A stretch of 64,000 nucleotides of DNA. It comes from Diphasiastrum complanatum. Its lineage: Eukaryota; Streptophyta; Lycopodiopsida; Lycopodiales; Lycopodiaceae. Where the stretch lies: assembly GCA_029204225.1 (NCBI GenBank), contig CM055099.1, positions 51,601,298 through 51,665,297 on the forward strand, given 5' to 3'. The notes beneath the pieces are model-generated. The model made no database searches. It saw only the letters and a list, made by a program, of their open reading frames with translations, and was not told the origin of the DNA. Numbering within the stretch: position 1 is the first letter of the stretch; every line of letters starts with the position of its first letter. The position numbers and the translations under genes are program-made. This document shows positions 46,820 to 58,601 of the stretch, piece after piece.

Positions 46820-47290
46820 AATAAGTTGGTGACGTTGGTCTGCAGCACTGTTGAAAATTCGAAAAACCTGAAGGTGCCCCTGAATAAAGAAAGCATGTCA
46901 TTCCTGAAGGTGCCTGTAGAGCGAAGGCAGAAAAATGCAAAAAATCTCGAAGGTGTCTTTAAAGCGAAGGCAGAGAAATACAAAAAACCCGAAGGTGCCT
47001 TTGAAACAGATTTTGGTCACATCGTCGCATTTTTTCCGAAGGTGCAAAAAATGTGAGGAAGGCGAAAAAGGCGAAGGTGTCTTAAAAACGTTTAAGGCAC
47101 AAAAATCCCGAAGTTGCGAAAAAGACGAAAAAGGTGAAGGTGCCTTAAAACTGGTTAAGGCACAAAAATCTCGAAGGTGCGAAAAAGGCGAAGGTGTCTT
47201 AAAAACGGTTAAGGCACAAAAATCTCGAAGGGGCAAAAAGGCGAAAAAGACGAAGGTGCCTTAAAACGAAATATTTGAAGGAAAAACGAA
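46820..47290. repeat. Short-period degenerate repeat (CGAAGGTG / AAGGCAC units)
   Basis: Units of CGAAGGTGCCTTAAAA, GGTTAAGGCACAAAAATC and TCGAAGGTGCGAAAAAGGCG recur with a period of about 55-65 bp, strongest at 47060-47260. Pieces occur in both orientations at 47810-47910. The frames through it are low-complexity (Lys/Glu-rich) and not taken as genes. Confidence 0.7.
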
Positions 47291-47459
47291 GTTTTTGGAA
47301 AAATGCAAAGGTCCAAAATATGTTGTCGGCCTTCGGTTGTTTTTAGAATGCTCATTACTTGAACGATTTGTTAAGGCTGAGCATAAGAAATCTAACACTT
47401 CCCCTTAATGTGGATCTTGAAAAACTTTGATCTTCAGATTTAACATTCTTTAAATCTAA

Positions 47460-47765
47460 GATGTTGCTCTTTTGAAAGAGCCTTTGTGAAGTAATCTGCT
47501 ACCATGTAGTTTGTCCTGCAGAAAACCAATGCTACCTCCTTGCTATGCACTTTCTCTCTAAGGTAATGATACCTAATTTCAATATGTTTGCTTCGAGAAT
47601 GAAATCTCGGATTGAGAGAGAGCCCTATTGTGCTTTGATTGTCAGGAATAGATTGTTATAGGAAGTGTTTGTGCAAGATTGATGTCTACAAGCAGTTGTC
47701 TTAGCCAGATCGTCTCTTTGGTTGCATTTGTGACAGCTATGTATTCGGATACCATTGATGATAAT
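47460..47765 (-). pseudogene. Copia RNase H remnant
   Basis: The minus strand reads SEYIAVTNATKETIWLRQLL, the Copia RNase H block with the conserved Glu, followed by a degraded region with stops and a recognisable MVADYFTKALSK-like end (ADYF and TKAL in two frames). Same strand as the integrase piece at 46.1-46.6 kb. Confidence 0.65.
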
Positions 47766-48103
47766 GCAACTGAGGTCTGCTTCCGGTTGTTCCTTCGCCT
47801 TGTAATGTATTGTGCAAAAAAGACGAAGGTGCCTTAAAAACGGTGCAATTGAGGTCTGTTTCCAGTTGTTTCTTCGTCTTTTTCGCACCTTCGCCTTGAA
47901 AACGGTAGCAGGTGTTGAGAGTTTTCGTTGCTTGGATGTACTTCATCACCTTTGTTATACTCAGTTTGAGGAGACTGTTCCTTTGATCGCTTCATTTCCT
48001 CCTTTTTCTACCTCAGTTTGAGGAGACTGTTCCTTTGATAATTTTAGTTGAGGGTCGAGTGGAAAGCTCATGATTCACATCGCAAATCGCGGCGGGTGTT
48101 GTA

Positions 48104-48430
48104 GTGCAGGTGAAGGTAGATATTTTGAAACACTTCGAAATAACGAACCTGGGAGAAGCAAAGTGCTACCTGGGATTGCAAATTGACAAAGATCTTGAAG
48201 GTGGAAGATTGTATCTACACCAGTCGAAATACATTCAAAGAATTATTGATGATTTTGACATGGCAGATTGCAAGGGAGTTAACACTCCAATGGTTCTTGG
48301 CACATTACTAACAAGTAAAGACTGTTCCAGAGACGACACAAAGTAAGAAAAAATGCTACATAAGTCCCACAGAAGGCTTATCGGTTCCTTGATGTACTTG
48401 GCAGACTTAAACTAGTCAGTGTGCATAGAC
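48104..48430 (+). pseudogene. Copia reverse transcriptase C-terminal remnant, + strand
   Basis: Encodes VDILKHFEITNLGEAKCYLG, RLYLHQSKYIQRIIDDFDMA and, after a stop, RRLIGSLMYLA. These are the last RT blocks of a Copia element. The orientation is opposite to the integrase and RNase H pieces in the same spacer, so the spacer has been rearranged or holds two elements. Confidence 0.8.
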
Positions 48431-50571
48431 ATATTAAAAAGTAATGTTCAGAACAATTACTTGCACATTAATGGTTCTTTCTATGGAAAAGATAATTCTT
48501 TGACTTAGTTATGATTTAGAAGAAGATCTAAATGTGGTGTTACTCTGAAATAAGTTTCAGAATATAATAATTTGGCACCTAGACATTTGAGATTTTTGAG
48601 TCATTTACAATCGACTTGAGTGATTGGATTACTCTTGGTTATCAGTTAATTAGTTGAATAAGCAGTGTGAAGAAAATTCACCAAGAATTGTTTATATTGA
48701 TCTATATTGCTTATAAGATACATGATTTGTGAGTCATCAAGATTCATCAATAAAAGTTGTGTGCATATAATATAGGAAATTCTTGATATAGAATATTTCT
48801 TGAATGAGAAATATATCCCAAGTTATTGATTGTATCCCAGTGAGCTCATATTGGATGACAGAGTTTAACTAATATCGAGAATAACCACAATTGGAATTTA
48901 GCAAAGCTTTGTTGTCTCTAGATTTCGTTCTAGTTGACTGTATGAAGTTTATGTTGTTAAGACGGGGGTTAAAAGGGTTTTGGTATGCCTTATGTTTTTA
49001 ATTATCTAATTGATCACAAAGTTTGGATAACTCATAATTTAGTTAAGAATCTAGTGGAAGAACATTCTTGGAATTCAGTAATTTTCCTTGGGAAAAAGAT
49101 TTCAGAATGATTCTTATATTTCTTGAGTGGTATGTTGTACGTATACTCCAGTATCTTTCAATGATTAAGTATGGTTTTGGAATCCTGTAAATTATGATTA
49201 ACGAATCATAAGATTCTAAATATTTATGATTGATGGGTCATAAATTGATACTTTATTGTCATTAGAACATTATAAGGAAATGTGATGATTCTTAAGATAA
49301 TGAGTAATTTTTGATCAATTGGAAGAGTCAAGGATTTAGATCAATTATTTGAATCTAAATTTTTTTACTCCAGTACGTACTTGAGATTGTGTGGATCCCA
49401 CAAGCATTCTCATGATAAATAATTTGTTTACTTATGATGAATTTGCTTACCTTACTTAGTGGATGTAATTCTACTATAGATTGTAGTCAATGAATGTTTG
49501 TGTACTGTTTTCAGCCTAAATCTCCGGTTAATTAGGAGACAGCTAAATCTATCAAGATTGTATGATTGCTATTTTCTTGCATGAGATGCTAGGAATAGAG
49601 CACTTAACTCAAGAGAGTATTCAGAGTACTCATGATTGAGTTAAAAGTCATTTTTATCTTGATGGATCTCCTAGAGATTCTGGTAGGATGAATGGTTGTA
49701 CCTTAGTTTTTCTTAAAGTCTAAGTGTATTTGTACCAAGGAGCATTTATGACAGGTCTACAAGAAATTGTGGATAGTCTTGGACTATAATAATTTGTATT
49801 TGTTTCTTTAACTTTTGAACATTGATTTCCAATGTAAGGTGATATTTCACCTAGTGGGTCATGTAAATTGAGGTTACATGAAGGTGACATTATTAGATTG
49901 GAGAGAATCATACCCAATAGAAAAATTTATCGCTTAGTGTACTTTTAGAAGCATATATAGTACTTTAGAGTAGAGATAAACAATTTGAAAATTGTTCCAT
50001 CTCTAAGTACTTATTTGATCTTTGAAGTCAGACGAAGGATAATGATTTTTTGGGTAAATGTGAAAGTTGAAGGAATGGTTTGTTAGTTTTTGAGCTTGAT
50101 CTTCAGGATTGGCCGACTGCTCAAACCTGGCGAGATCAGATCCCAAGGCTCACATTCACAAAGATAAAGGCAAGAAGGAATTCCAAGTTCACTCAAATGC
50201 AAATGAGAAAAGAGATTCTTCAATTGATATCAACTGCCTTTTTATAAGTAAGACCCATGTCTTAAGTAGATATGATTATCTTGAAATCTAATTAGTTCCT
50301 ATTAAAGTTACTTTAGGCTCTATTTGGCTTGCTATCTTTATTTTAAGCAAGTGGAGGAGTCTAAAGAGGAAACTGCCTTCATTCTTAAGGCTAATACTTT
50401 CTTTTGACTGCAACAAAGCTTTTATTTTTACAATACATGACAAACTACTCTAAAAAGAGTGCAATGGTGATGTTATTAGCCTTTTAGCCTTGAATTGATA
50501 TATTATTGGTAGTAATAACTTGTTGGCTTTTCATAGCTAGGGCATAGTGGGTAGGTGATCAAACAATGCTC
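48431..50571. other. AT-rich part of the IR1 spacer, unassigned
   Basis: 2.1 kb without recognisable coding or structural features. It could be decayed retrotransposon sequence. Confidence 0.45.
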
Positions 50572-52227
50572 ATTTTTGGTGATAACTTTTTGGTAGCAAG
50601 AACCTACTTTGTTTAGGAAGTACAAATTTTTTTTTTTAAATGAGCAGCCTTGATGTTGACAGCATAATGTTGGTTTTATTTTATTGCTATTTTTTGAAAA
50701 AAAAAAACATTTAATGAGCTAGAAATAACATTTACACAAATGATAATTTACTCAAATGCCACTATTTGATGATTGTTCAAAACAAACTTGCATATACATG
50801 TATTTGATGGTGATAACCTAATGTCTATTTCGCTTTAGTTTCAACATTCTTGTAAAGTTTATCATGGATTAGAGTAACATTTTTAGATGACTATTTGTAT
50901 GTGTAAAAGCTGAATTTTTTTTGTATTGGTTGTTTTGTGAGCTTAAAATAGTTGGTTCAATGGTCCTACAGATCTATAGCACACAAGTTTGTCAACTTTC
51001 CTAGCCACCTTACTAGTAGTCTGATTTTGCACACTTTTAAAAAATAACAGCTTTGAGGTAACCAGGTTTGTGACTCTAAAACTTTAACGCATATATGGTT
51101 GGAATTTAGTGAACTAATACAATTGATTCTAGAATCAACTTCCTAATTTGTTTCATTTAGCAAATTAAAAAAAAAAACAACTTAGTTTGTTCAACTTCAT
51201 TCTTTTTAATTACATCTCTATTTTTTTAATCCAAAAGATATAAAACATTGATTATGTGCACATGATATAAGTAAATTAACGATATTGATAGCTAAGGTTG
51301 AGATTAAATTTTGCCAAAATCGTCTTGTGAATTGTTTGTTGCATGTTTGATTGATTTGTTTGGCTACAGGTACACACACTTTGGTAGGCCTATAATATGG
51401 ATATTTGATTAACATACGTCATACTGTGCACATGACTTCGAAGCCCATATTTTGGATTTTTCGGTTTCTTTCCTATGGAAAACTCGTTTGAATTGTTTTG
51501 GTTGGGATTGTACAATTTCTTGCAAGAGGAGGGCATTATTAGGCTTGGTTTGATTGTCTTATTTGTTGAAAAAAACATCATGATCGATAAGACTCCTTGG
51601 TGTTGATAGACCAAAATATGGGATACAAACTTTGAATAGATCTTTCACATTAGTAAGTAAAATCTTGGTTCAAAGAGAAGAATGTACCCATAACTTTACG
51701 GTTAAAATGTTATGAATATCGAGAAAAAAATATGTTATAAATATGAAAAGGAGTACAAATATTTTCAGAATATCTCAAAATTCAATTATAAATGACCAAA
51801 ATTGCCACTACACCTATTATTCACCGTCAAACTTTGGAGAATGACTCATGTTAAGAATGCATTGAAAAATGGTCAATTGTCTTGGAATCTAGAAAAGATA
51901 ACCAACATATATGCTATGAGTTCTCTATGGGAAATGATAAATTCTTTTTTTGAGACAATTTCACGTTAATCTAAAATAGCTCTTTATTGTACTTAAAAGT
52001 GACCCTCAAGTGGCCATTTGCAATCTTTGCTTAATGACTTGTGACCCATTTCCAATGCCCCATCGGTTACATGCTTTGTGATATTTACTTGATGTTTTGT
52101 TTTTGTCAAAAACGTTCTCATTGGCTCAATGATCAGATCTCCTATAATGGTGAGTTTTCTAGCTTTAGAACATATAATGACACAATAAGATCAAGTCTTC
52201 TAACTATAGAACATGGACTACAATGAC

Positions 52228-52400
52228 ACAATAAGCATGACATTTATCAAAAGGGCTTTGAAACGTTCTTCTTCATAAGATTGCTTATTTGCCTATCCTT
52301 TTCCTAACTTCACAATAAGCATGACATTTATCAAAAGGGCTTTGAAATGTTCTTCTTCAAAAGATTGCTTATTTGCCTATCCTTTTCCTAACTTCACAAA
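52228..52400 (-). repeat. Tandem duplication, 84-bp unit, right arm only
   Basis: ATAAGCATGACATTTATCAA begins at 52231 and again at 52315, followed by nearly identical sequence to CTTTTCCTAACTTCACA. The left arm has one unit. Confidence 0.8.
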
Positions 52401-53708
52401 TTTTTACTTATCTTTTGTGTTGACTGACGCCTAGTGCTAGGAAAGCTCCTCGTGCAGTTACTTTCATAGAATGCATAAAAATATGTCACAAGTTACTTCT
52501 AGTTTGACATTGTTGGGAACATTCAAAAGTGAGCACTACACTTAAGTATAGTAGCTTCCCTGCACTCTCCTCCAATATAAAGTTCAGTGCCAAATAAGAT
52601 TCATATATCAATCAACCTCGCATCTTGGAAGATCTTATGCGTTTTTAACATTTGAGGCACTTTGAAAAATGCGACACTGTATTTTTACCTGCAATTTTTG
52701 ACAATGTCGCTTTGAGAGAAAATTGACTGTAGCAAAAAGGCGACAGTGTCGGGTTTTGTAGTGAGAGAAAATTCCTCACACTGTTGTCAAACTCCGTGTA
52801 TTTTTGCAAACTGTGTAAAAATACTTGTAATTCTGCAGACTGTGTAAAACATGGGAGAATTCTTGTAAACAATTGTTCCACACATTCTTTTGAAGTTTAT
52901 TAGAGCACACATTTTTTGCATCTACTGTGTATGTGCGGTAGCTTACTGTATGGAATGAAGGTATTACCTCAGTTGACTTTTACGACTTGTGATATTTGAC
53001 CTAGAAATGCAAAACCTGATAAAACTGAACTTAGTCATCTTATAGGAAAAACATTGTGAAAAATACCTATCTGCATTACATCTAGGATAGTACCCTACAT
53101 AACAAAAGGACCAGAGAGTATTCCATTTATCATACAGTAAAAATGTCACGTTGAAAAACAAGAAAATAGGACAAACCAATCTAGCCGGATGTTACTTGAC
53201 CATAGTCACCACAATACATTGCAAAAAGCAGAGTCAAAAGTTGAAGTAAACAGGTTATTCTGTGAGGTTTCAGAATAACATACATGAACATAATTGGCGC
53301 ATAACATATCAGCTATAAAAGAAACAATTTGCTTCTTTAGTCAAAACCATCTGTTTCTCTGAGAAGCATTGACAACATATACTGTATCCAAATATTGGTC
53401 ATTAGAGGATACAAACATCTATTAAAATGCAGCTCTTACGTTAGCATTCAGCAATAGAATCATACATTGAAGCTCTTTCCTGGAGTGTGCGATTGCAACA
53501 AGACTCCAAGAAGCCCTGACTAACCCCATGTATTAACATGCATTGGAAGATCACCAGTGCATCAATTGTGGATAGCCATGGTATGAGGTGCTAGTAAGTA
53601 AAATTTTCATAAAGGTGGAATTTTATTCTAGTTAAGTTTACAATGTTATTCCATAATCTGATGATAACCCTTCAGGAAGCTACCTGATTCTCAAAACAGC
53701 CAGCACAC

Positions 53709-55082
53709 CTGTGTTTGTCGAGTTCTTGTCGGAGATTGCTTCGAATAATGCCACCATCAAGAAAAACTGCACCGCCATGGAATCTTTTGCAGCCATCTTT
53801 GGCAAGGTACATGGTTTTCCGAGAATCATAGACTTGCAAGGTTGACAATCATAGACTTGCAAGGTTGAGAATAGCGATAAAATAGTGTCACGCATAGGCC
53901 TACACAACGACCTTTGATGCTGATACTGAGATGTTCATCTTTCAAATGCAACAAAGTAACGGCATAACCAAGTAAACCTGTCAGATGCCTTCCACTTGAA
54001 GTAACTGGACGAGGAATTCTCAATAGATTTTGACAGTGTTGAAGGTCAACGGGATCTTGCCCATCAGGATGCCCGTATGGCCTGTATGACAAACGAGTAA
54101 AACATTAGGCATCTTGCAAATGCATTGGAAAGATAAATGACAATGGAAATTAAACCACGGTTTGTTTGGCAAGCAATTATCAAGAGAGCAGTCTGTTGGA
54201 GCTTGACATTTGCTCTAGAGTTACCATGAGAGCATAGATCAGATTTAGAAAATTGCCAACATAGATTAAGCCAAAAAAAGATTACATTCTTTTGCAGTTC
54301 AAATTTGTCCATGATTTCCACTACTACTTCCATTATGACAAATCTAAGGTCCTGCAAGCAATTGAACTTTGAAGTCCTAGAATTCTTATTTGCCATAGCA
54401 GAGCTTTCTAAAGTCTCTAAGGCAAGGACAATGCAAACCGTTCCACAATACATGGAGCTCATCATAGATATGAACATTTATATGCTCCTCCAGTATTTTT
54501 ACAAGGCTTTCGATCCCTTCTAGAACAGTTCACAGCTCTTCCATGTCTTGAATATAATCGGCTACACACTTCTTGCTGCGTCTATATTGGATGCTGCAGC
54601 ATTGCTCAAAAGGACTGAATGGATATAGGATTTGCAAACAAGTGTTGGCAAGGTTGATAAAGAATGAAACAAAGAAATTCAGAACCCAAAAGGGGATAAC
54701 AGCTGTAAGCACCTTATATATTTGAAACAAACACCCATGTCTAGAATTGCCTATCATGAGATCAATCTACATCAAATAGACGGTCTCCAAGAAAAGGACA
54801 CTGGAAAACAGCACATTCTAGGACATACAACCACAGCAATGTACAACACATGGTTTGGCAGCAAATGCAGGTTGTAGCTTCAGTTCTTACTTGATATGTG
54901 ACAAACAGATTGCCTGGTATCGTCCAGAAATTTTGCAGCCACGACTATGGGCAAACCCATACAAGCTCTTTGTTTCATCTATATTGCCAGCACTGTCATA
55001 AGCTCCCAGGGCCTTGATGTCTTGCTGTGATTTGCAGACTATCAGTAATAATGTGCTTAGTCCAATATATTCGGACAATATC
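53709..55082 (-). pseudogene. Reverse duplicated copy of GMI1-like hinge exons 16-17
   Basis: The exon 16 copy (54891-55082) is exactly as long as the original (192 bp), open, and keeps both splice sites (GTGCAG and GTAAGA); it reads [20 protein letters not shown]. The exon 17 copy (53709-54081) keeps CATACAG and CACAG-GTGTG but has a 24-bp tandem duplication at the CATAGACTTGCAAGG site plus a small deletion, which breaks [11 protein letters not shown]. The counterpart of the last exon is absent. A functional protein is not possible; a spliced or antisense transcript is. Confidence 0.88.
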
Positions 55083-56108
55083 CTGCACGAAGCCACAGAA
55101 TTTGCGATTTTTTATTATTCTCAAGTTTTTAATCACCTTGAAACATGTTTGTATTTTTGCAAAACTGCAGCTTTTGTCAAACGAATTTCAAAGATATCCT
55201 TGAGCAGAATAAGCATTGATCAGAATGTGAAAATTGATGCAACCATGCATCCAGCAGGTTTGGAAGGATCAATTAGCTATATTTCTCAGGCTCTCACTAG
55301 AAATATTGGTGTGATAAGATGGGCGGGGAAAAACATTCATGAAAGTTATGTGAAGACACTACAACTACAGTGCGTGTCATACATGAAAGAATACGAAGAT
55401 ACTCAATCACAGCAAATGCCATCCACACTCAGGAGGCAAATGAAGATTAATGAATGGCAGGAACTTGTATTCTGTTGCAACACGATGGCTACAAAAAGGT
55501 AACTCGACACTTCAAAGAACTTACATGTATTTTCAACAGTTGGCAGGAACTTGTATTCTGTTGTGATGCAATGGCTACAATAAGGTAACTCTACACTTCA
55601 GAGAACTTACCAACAAGATTATTATCATTACATGTAACTTCAACAGTTATACAGTTTTCACTATCAGCAGTAATACTGAGCTTCCGGAAGGCAGTGGCTC
55701 AAATTCATCGGTGCACACTTTGCTAATCATCAACCTTCTGAGAAATATTGAGCAACCCTTGGTATACATACATGTATCATAGGAATGGCAAAAGTGCTAA
55801 TGCAGTTTTCAATTATTAAAACAAACACAGTAGAATCCCTTCCTACGTTAGTCAAAAGGGGCACCAAACACATGGATCATAGGAATGGCGAATGTGCTAT
55901 GCAGTATTTAATTGAGACGTCCCCTTATCAACAGAAACACAGAAGGATCCCTTCCTATGTTCGGCAAAAGGAGCCCATTTTCTGTCTCTAGCTTGCTACA
56001 ACATGTTGCCATTCCTAAACCATGTTGCTACAAAGGTCATGAGCCCCTTGGCAATCACCTACAATAATGTGTCAATTTGGATTCCTATTTGCCCCAAAAA
56101 ATGTGCAC

Positions 56109-57011
56109 GATCGTGAGCTACTTAAGTAGCTATACTGTTATATGAAAATGATGTGCATTAGAAGCATAGATGCAGCGAATCGCTGGCTTCGCGATTCGCG
56201 AATCGTGCTTCAGAATCATGTAAAAAAAAACGACTTACCTGATTTCGGGCTTCCTCCTCGCAAACAGAACCCCGCCAGCAGTGGAGGAGAGAGATAGAGA
56301 GAGGGAGAATCAGAGAAAGGGAGATTCCTGCTATGTTCATTGGGAATGCCCCAATGTGTTCTCTTTTTTTTTTTTATATGGGATGCAGCTATAGCTAAAG
56401 TTGTAAACCTAGGAGTTAATACACCTAAAAGGGACCCTCCACATGACACATGTTCGCACTGATTCGCCACACTGATTGGATTCGCCATCATTGTGTTCAT
56501 AATACTGATCTTCAAAATCACAGTTAGATTGATCTTCGTATTTGGAGTCACTGTCATCTATGTACTCAAAATCGGAATCCACATCCATCTTGAGAAATGA
56601 AGGACTTGTAAGTTACCATATACTAAGTTGAAGTTTATGTGCAATGGACTCTGATAAATAGCTGAAATGCTCTTTTCTCCACCCACTTAAACTCAGAGTT
56701 CTACGATAAGTGAAACTGAGAATGGCAAAAACTTGTAGTTCATATGAAATTGAGCACTTTTGCTTTTTACAACATTCACTTCCGAGCTTAGACGGAGACG
56801 ATATGAAGATTTGAAAATAAGCAAATAATGTACAAGGAAATTTGACCGAGGGAAAAAGAAGGGGTCTTGAAAAAATTGAAAAGTAATAATTACAAAATGC
56901 CGATAACTTAGCAGTGTCAGGCTTGTCGTTCTAATCACTTTCCGTTTTTACTCCACTGGAATCCGAGCTCTAACAAGAAAGTTATGGACGTTTTTAAAAG
57001 AATTAAAACAA
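56109..57011. other. Sequence between the two inverted repeats, unassigned
   Basis: Contains GCGATTCGCGAATCG-type palindromes (56170-56215) and a GA-rich stretch (56285-56330). No gene or known element is seen. Confidence 0.45.
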
Positions 57012-58572
57012 CTTAGAATGAGGGGTTGTTAAAATAAATTTACAAACTAGATCCTATAAAATTTGAAATCCATGAAATATTCTAGTGCTGGCAGAAAAAT
57101 AGAAAGAACCGTGAAGATTTTAAAATTTACGACAAATTTTTTTCAGCAGTTGCTCTTGTGGTGCATTCATGGAAGGAATATGTTGGAAAATATTCCTGAT
57201 ATTCTTATGGAATCTTCGTTTTGGGGATCGTGTGCTGGCTGGCGCCGCTGGCAGGGAGGAAATAGATGAGATGAGAGGGGGCTAGGGTAATAGGCCAAAG
57301 AGTGAGGAGGAGCGCCGCATAGGAGGGGGTATATGTAGGGAGGGGTGTGAGTGTAGATAGGCCGTAAGGAGAGGGGCGCCACGTAGGTAGGCCGTAGGGA
57401 AGAGGACGTGAAGTCATGTAAGGGAAGTGAACTCGTGTGTCAGGTGTAAGAGAACGGGTTAACAGAAAAGGCGTCGTCGAATGCAATAGATACCTGTCGA
57501 CATAGGTACTTGTACTTAGGAATGTAGGGAGGGAAAAACGTCGTTGCCAGACGCGATTAGAGAGAGGCCTTCGGACGGACGCGTCGGATGCGATTTAAAA
57601 GAGGCCTTCGGAAGCAGGAATAGTTTGTGGGATAGTTCGTCGGATGTAATGGAGGTTCAAGATACAGGCACGTATCAAGCAACATAGGTGAATGAGGTAG
57701 GGCGACGGGTACGAAGGCCGTTGGATGCAATTTATTTTTATTTTTTATTTTTTTACTTTTATTTTTTTATTTCTTATTTTTATTTTGGACTGTCGAATCT
57801 GACCGTCAGATTTGGTTGGTTAGATCTGATCGTCGAATCTGATTGGTTTTAATAAAAAAGTCAAAATAAAAGGCTAAAATTTTTTTAACAAAAGAACATA
57901 ACTTCAAAGTGTTGAAGTGCTTATCTCACACTTTTTAGAAAAATTTCCAGAATTCTGACTAGTCTGACCCATCTCTTCTAATTTGATCATAATTTTCTCA
58001 ATATTGATCCAAATCACAAAAATTCAATACCTCAGCCCATAGTATCAAATCAATGATTGGAGATGATTTGATAGGTCGAATTAACCACAAAACAAGTCTG
58101 AAAATTTTGAAGAAGAAAAACTAGTAAAACTAGAGATGATTTGAGCTTTTATCTCAAGATTTGTCATAACTTTTTGGATACTAATCCAAATGACCTGCCA
58201 TATGGATCAGATCAAAGCTAAGACAATGCTCTAAAATCCTATGTAAAGAAACTTGAGATAAAATCTCAAATCAAATCTGAAAAATTTAAATCAAGTGAAA
58301 GCAACTAATCACCTAATTTGACAGCTTTTGGAAAAATTGCAATAACTTTTGCATCTCTTACCCAAATGGCTTGCAACTTGGTGCAAATGAAAGCTAAAAC
58401 AAAGCTTTACAAACTCATGGAATCAAATTAGAAATGAAAAACGAAATTGAATTCTAAATATTCGTCTGAACATAACTGAAATATTCAAAGTTAAAAATTA
58501 GCAAAAAGAGAGCTACAAATGCAATAAACTTATCAAATCTAATGAGATTCACATAGAATCATCATGAATTTA
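57012..58572 (+). repeat. Left arm of foldback element (IR2)
   Basis: About 1.56 kb whose reverse complement follows almost at once at 58602-60290. Matching landmarks: AGAAAGAACCGTGA (57100) with 60175-60195, GGGGCGCCACGTA (57372) with 59740-59760, CCCATAGTATCAAATCAATG (58035) with about 59115-59140, CACATAGAATCATCATGAAT (58549) with 58606-58626. The arm is G-rich between 57245 and 57540. Confidence 0.85.
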
Positions 58573-58601
58573 ATCCTAAATTCATGATGATTCTATGTGA
58601 G

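Larger units (their letters stand above)
50572..56108 (-). repeat. Right arm of giant inverted duplication (IR1)
   Basis: Reverse complement of 40745-46096, diverged and with arm-specific changes: an extra block at about 51840-52080, an 84-bp tandem duplication near 52230-52400, extra or unalignable sequence at about 52640-53150, and loss of the segment matching 43118-43850 (last coding exon). The outer end is at ATGTGCACGA (about 56108), the inner end at TTTTTGGTGATAAC (50572). Confidence 0.85.

Noticed and set aside
46820-47290. CRISPR-like array of spaced repeats
   Set aside because: Units are degenerate, continuous and without unique spacers, in a plant nuclear context; it is a decayed minisatellite.
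53709-55082. A second functional hinge gene (DMS3-like) on the minus strand
   Set aside because: Only two exons are present, one is frameshifted, and introns and flanks match the + strand gene in reverse, so it is a segmental copy.
57167-57486. Minus-strand Pro/Thr/Ser-rich frames in the left foldback arm
   Set aside because: Same composition effect as the right arm; the two arms do not keep a common protein frame.
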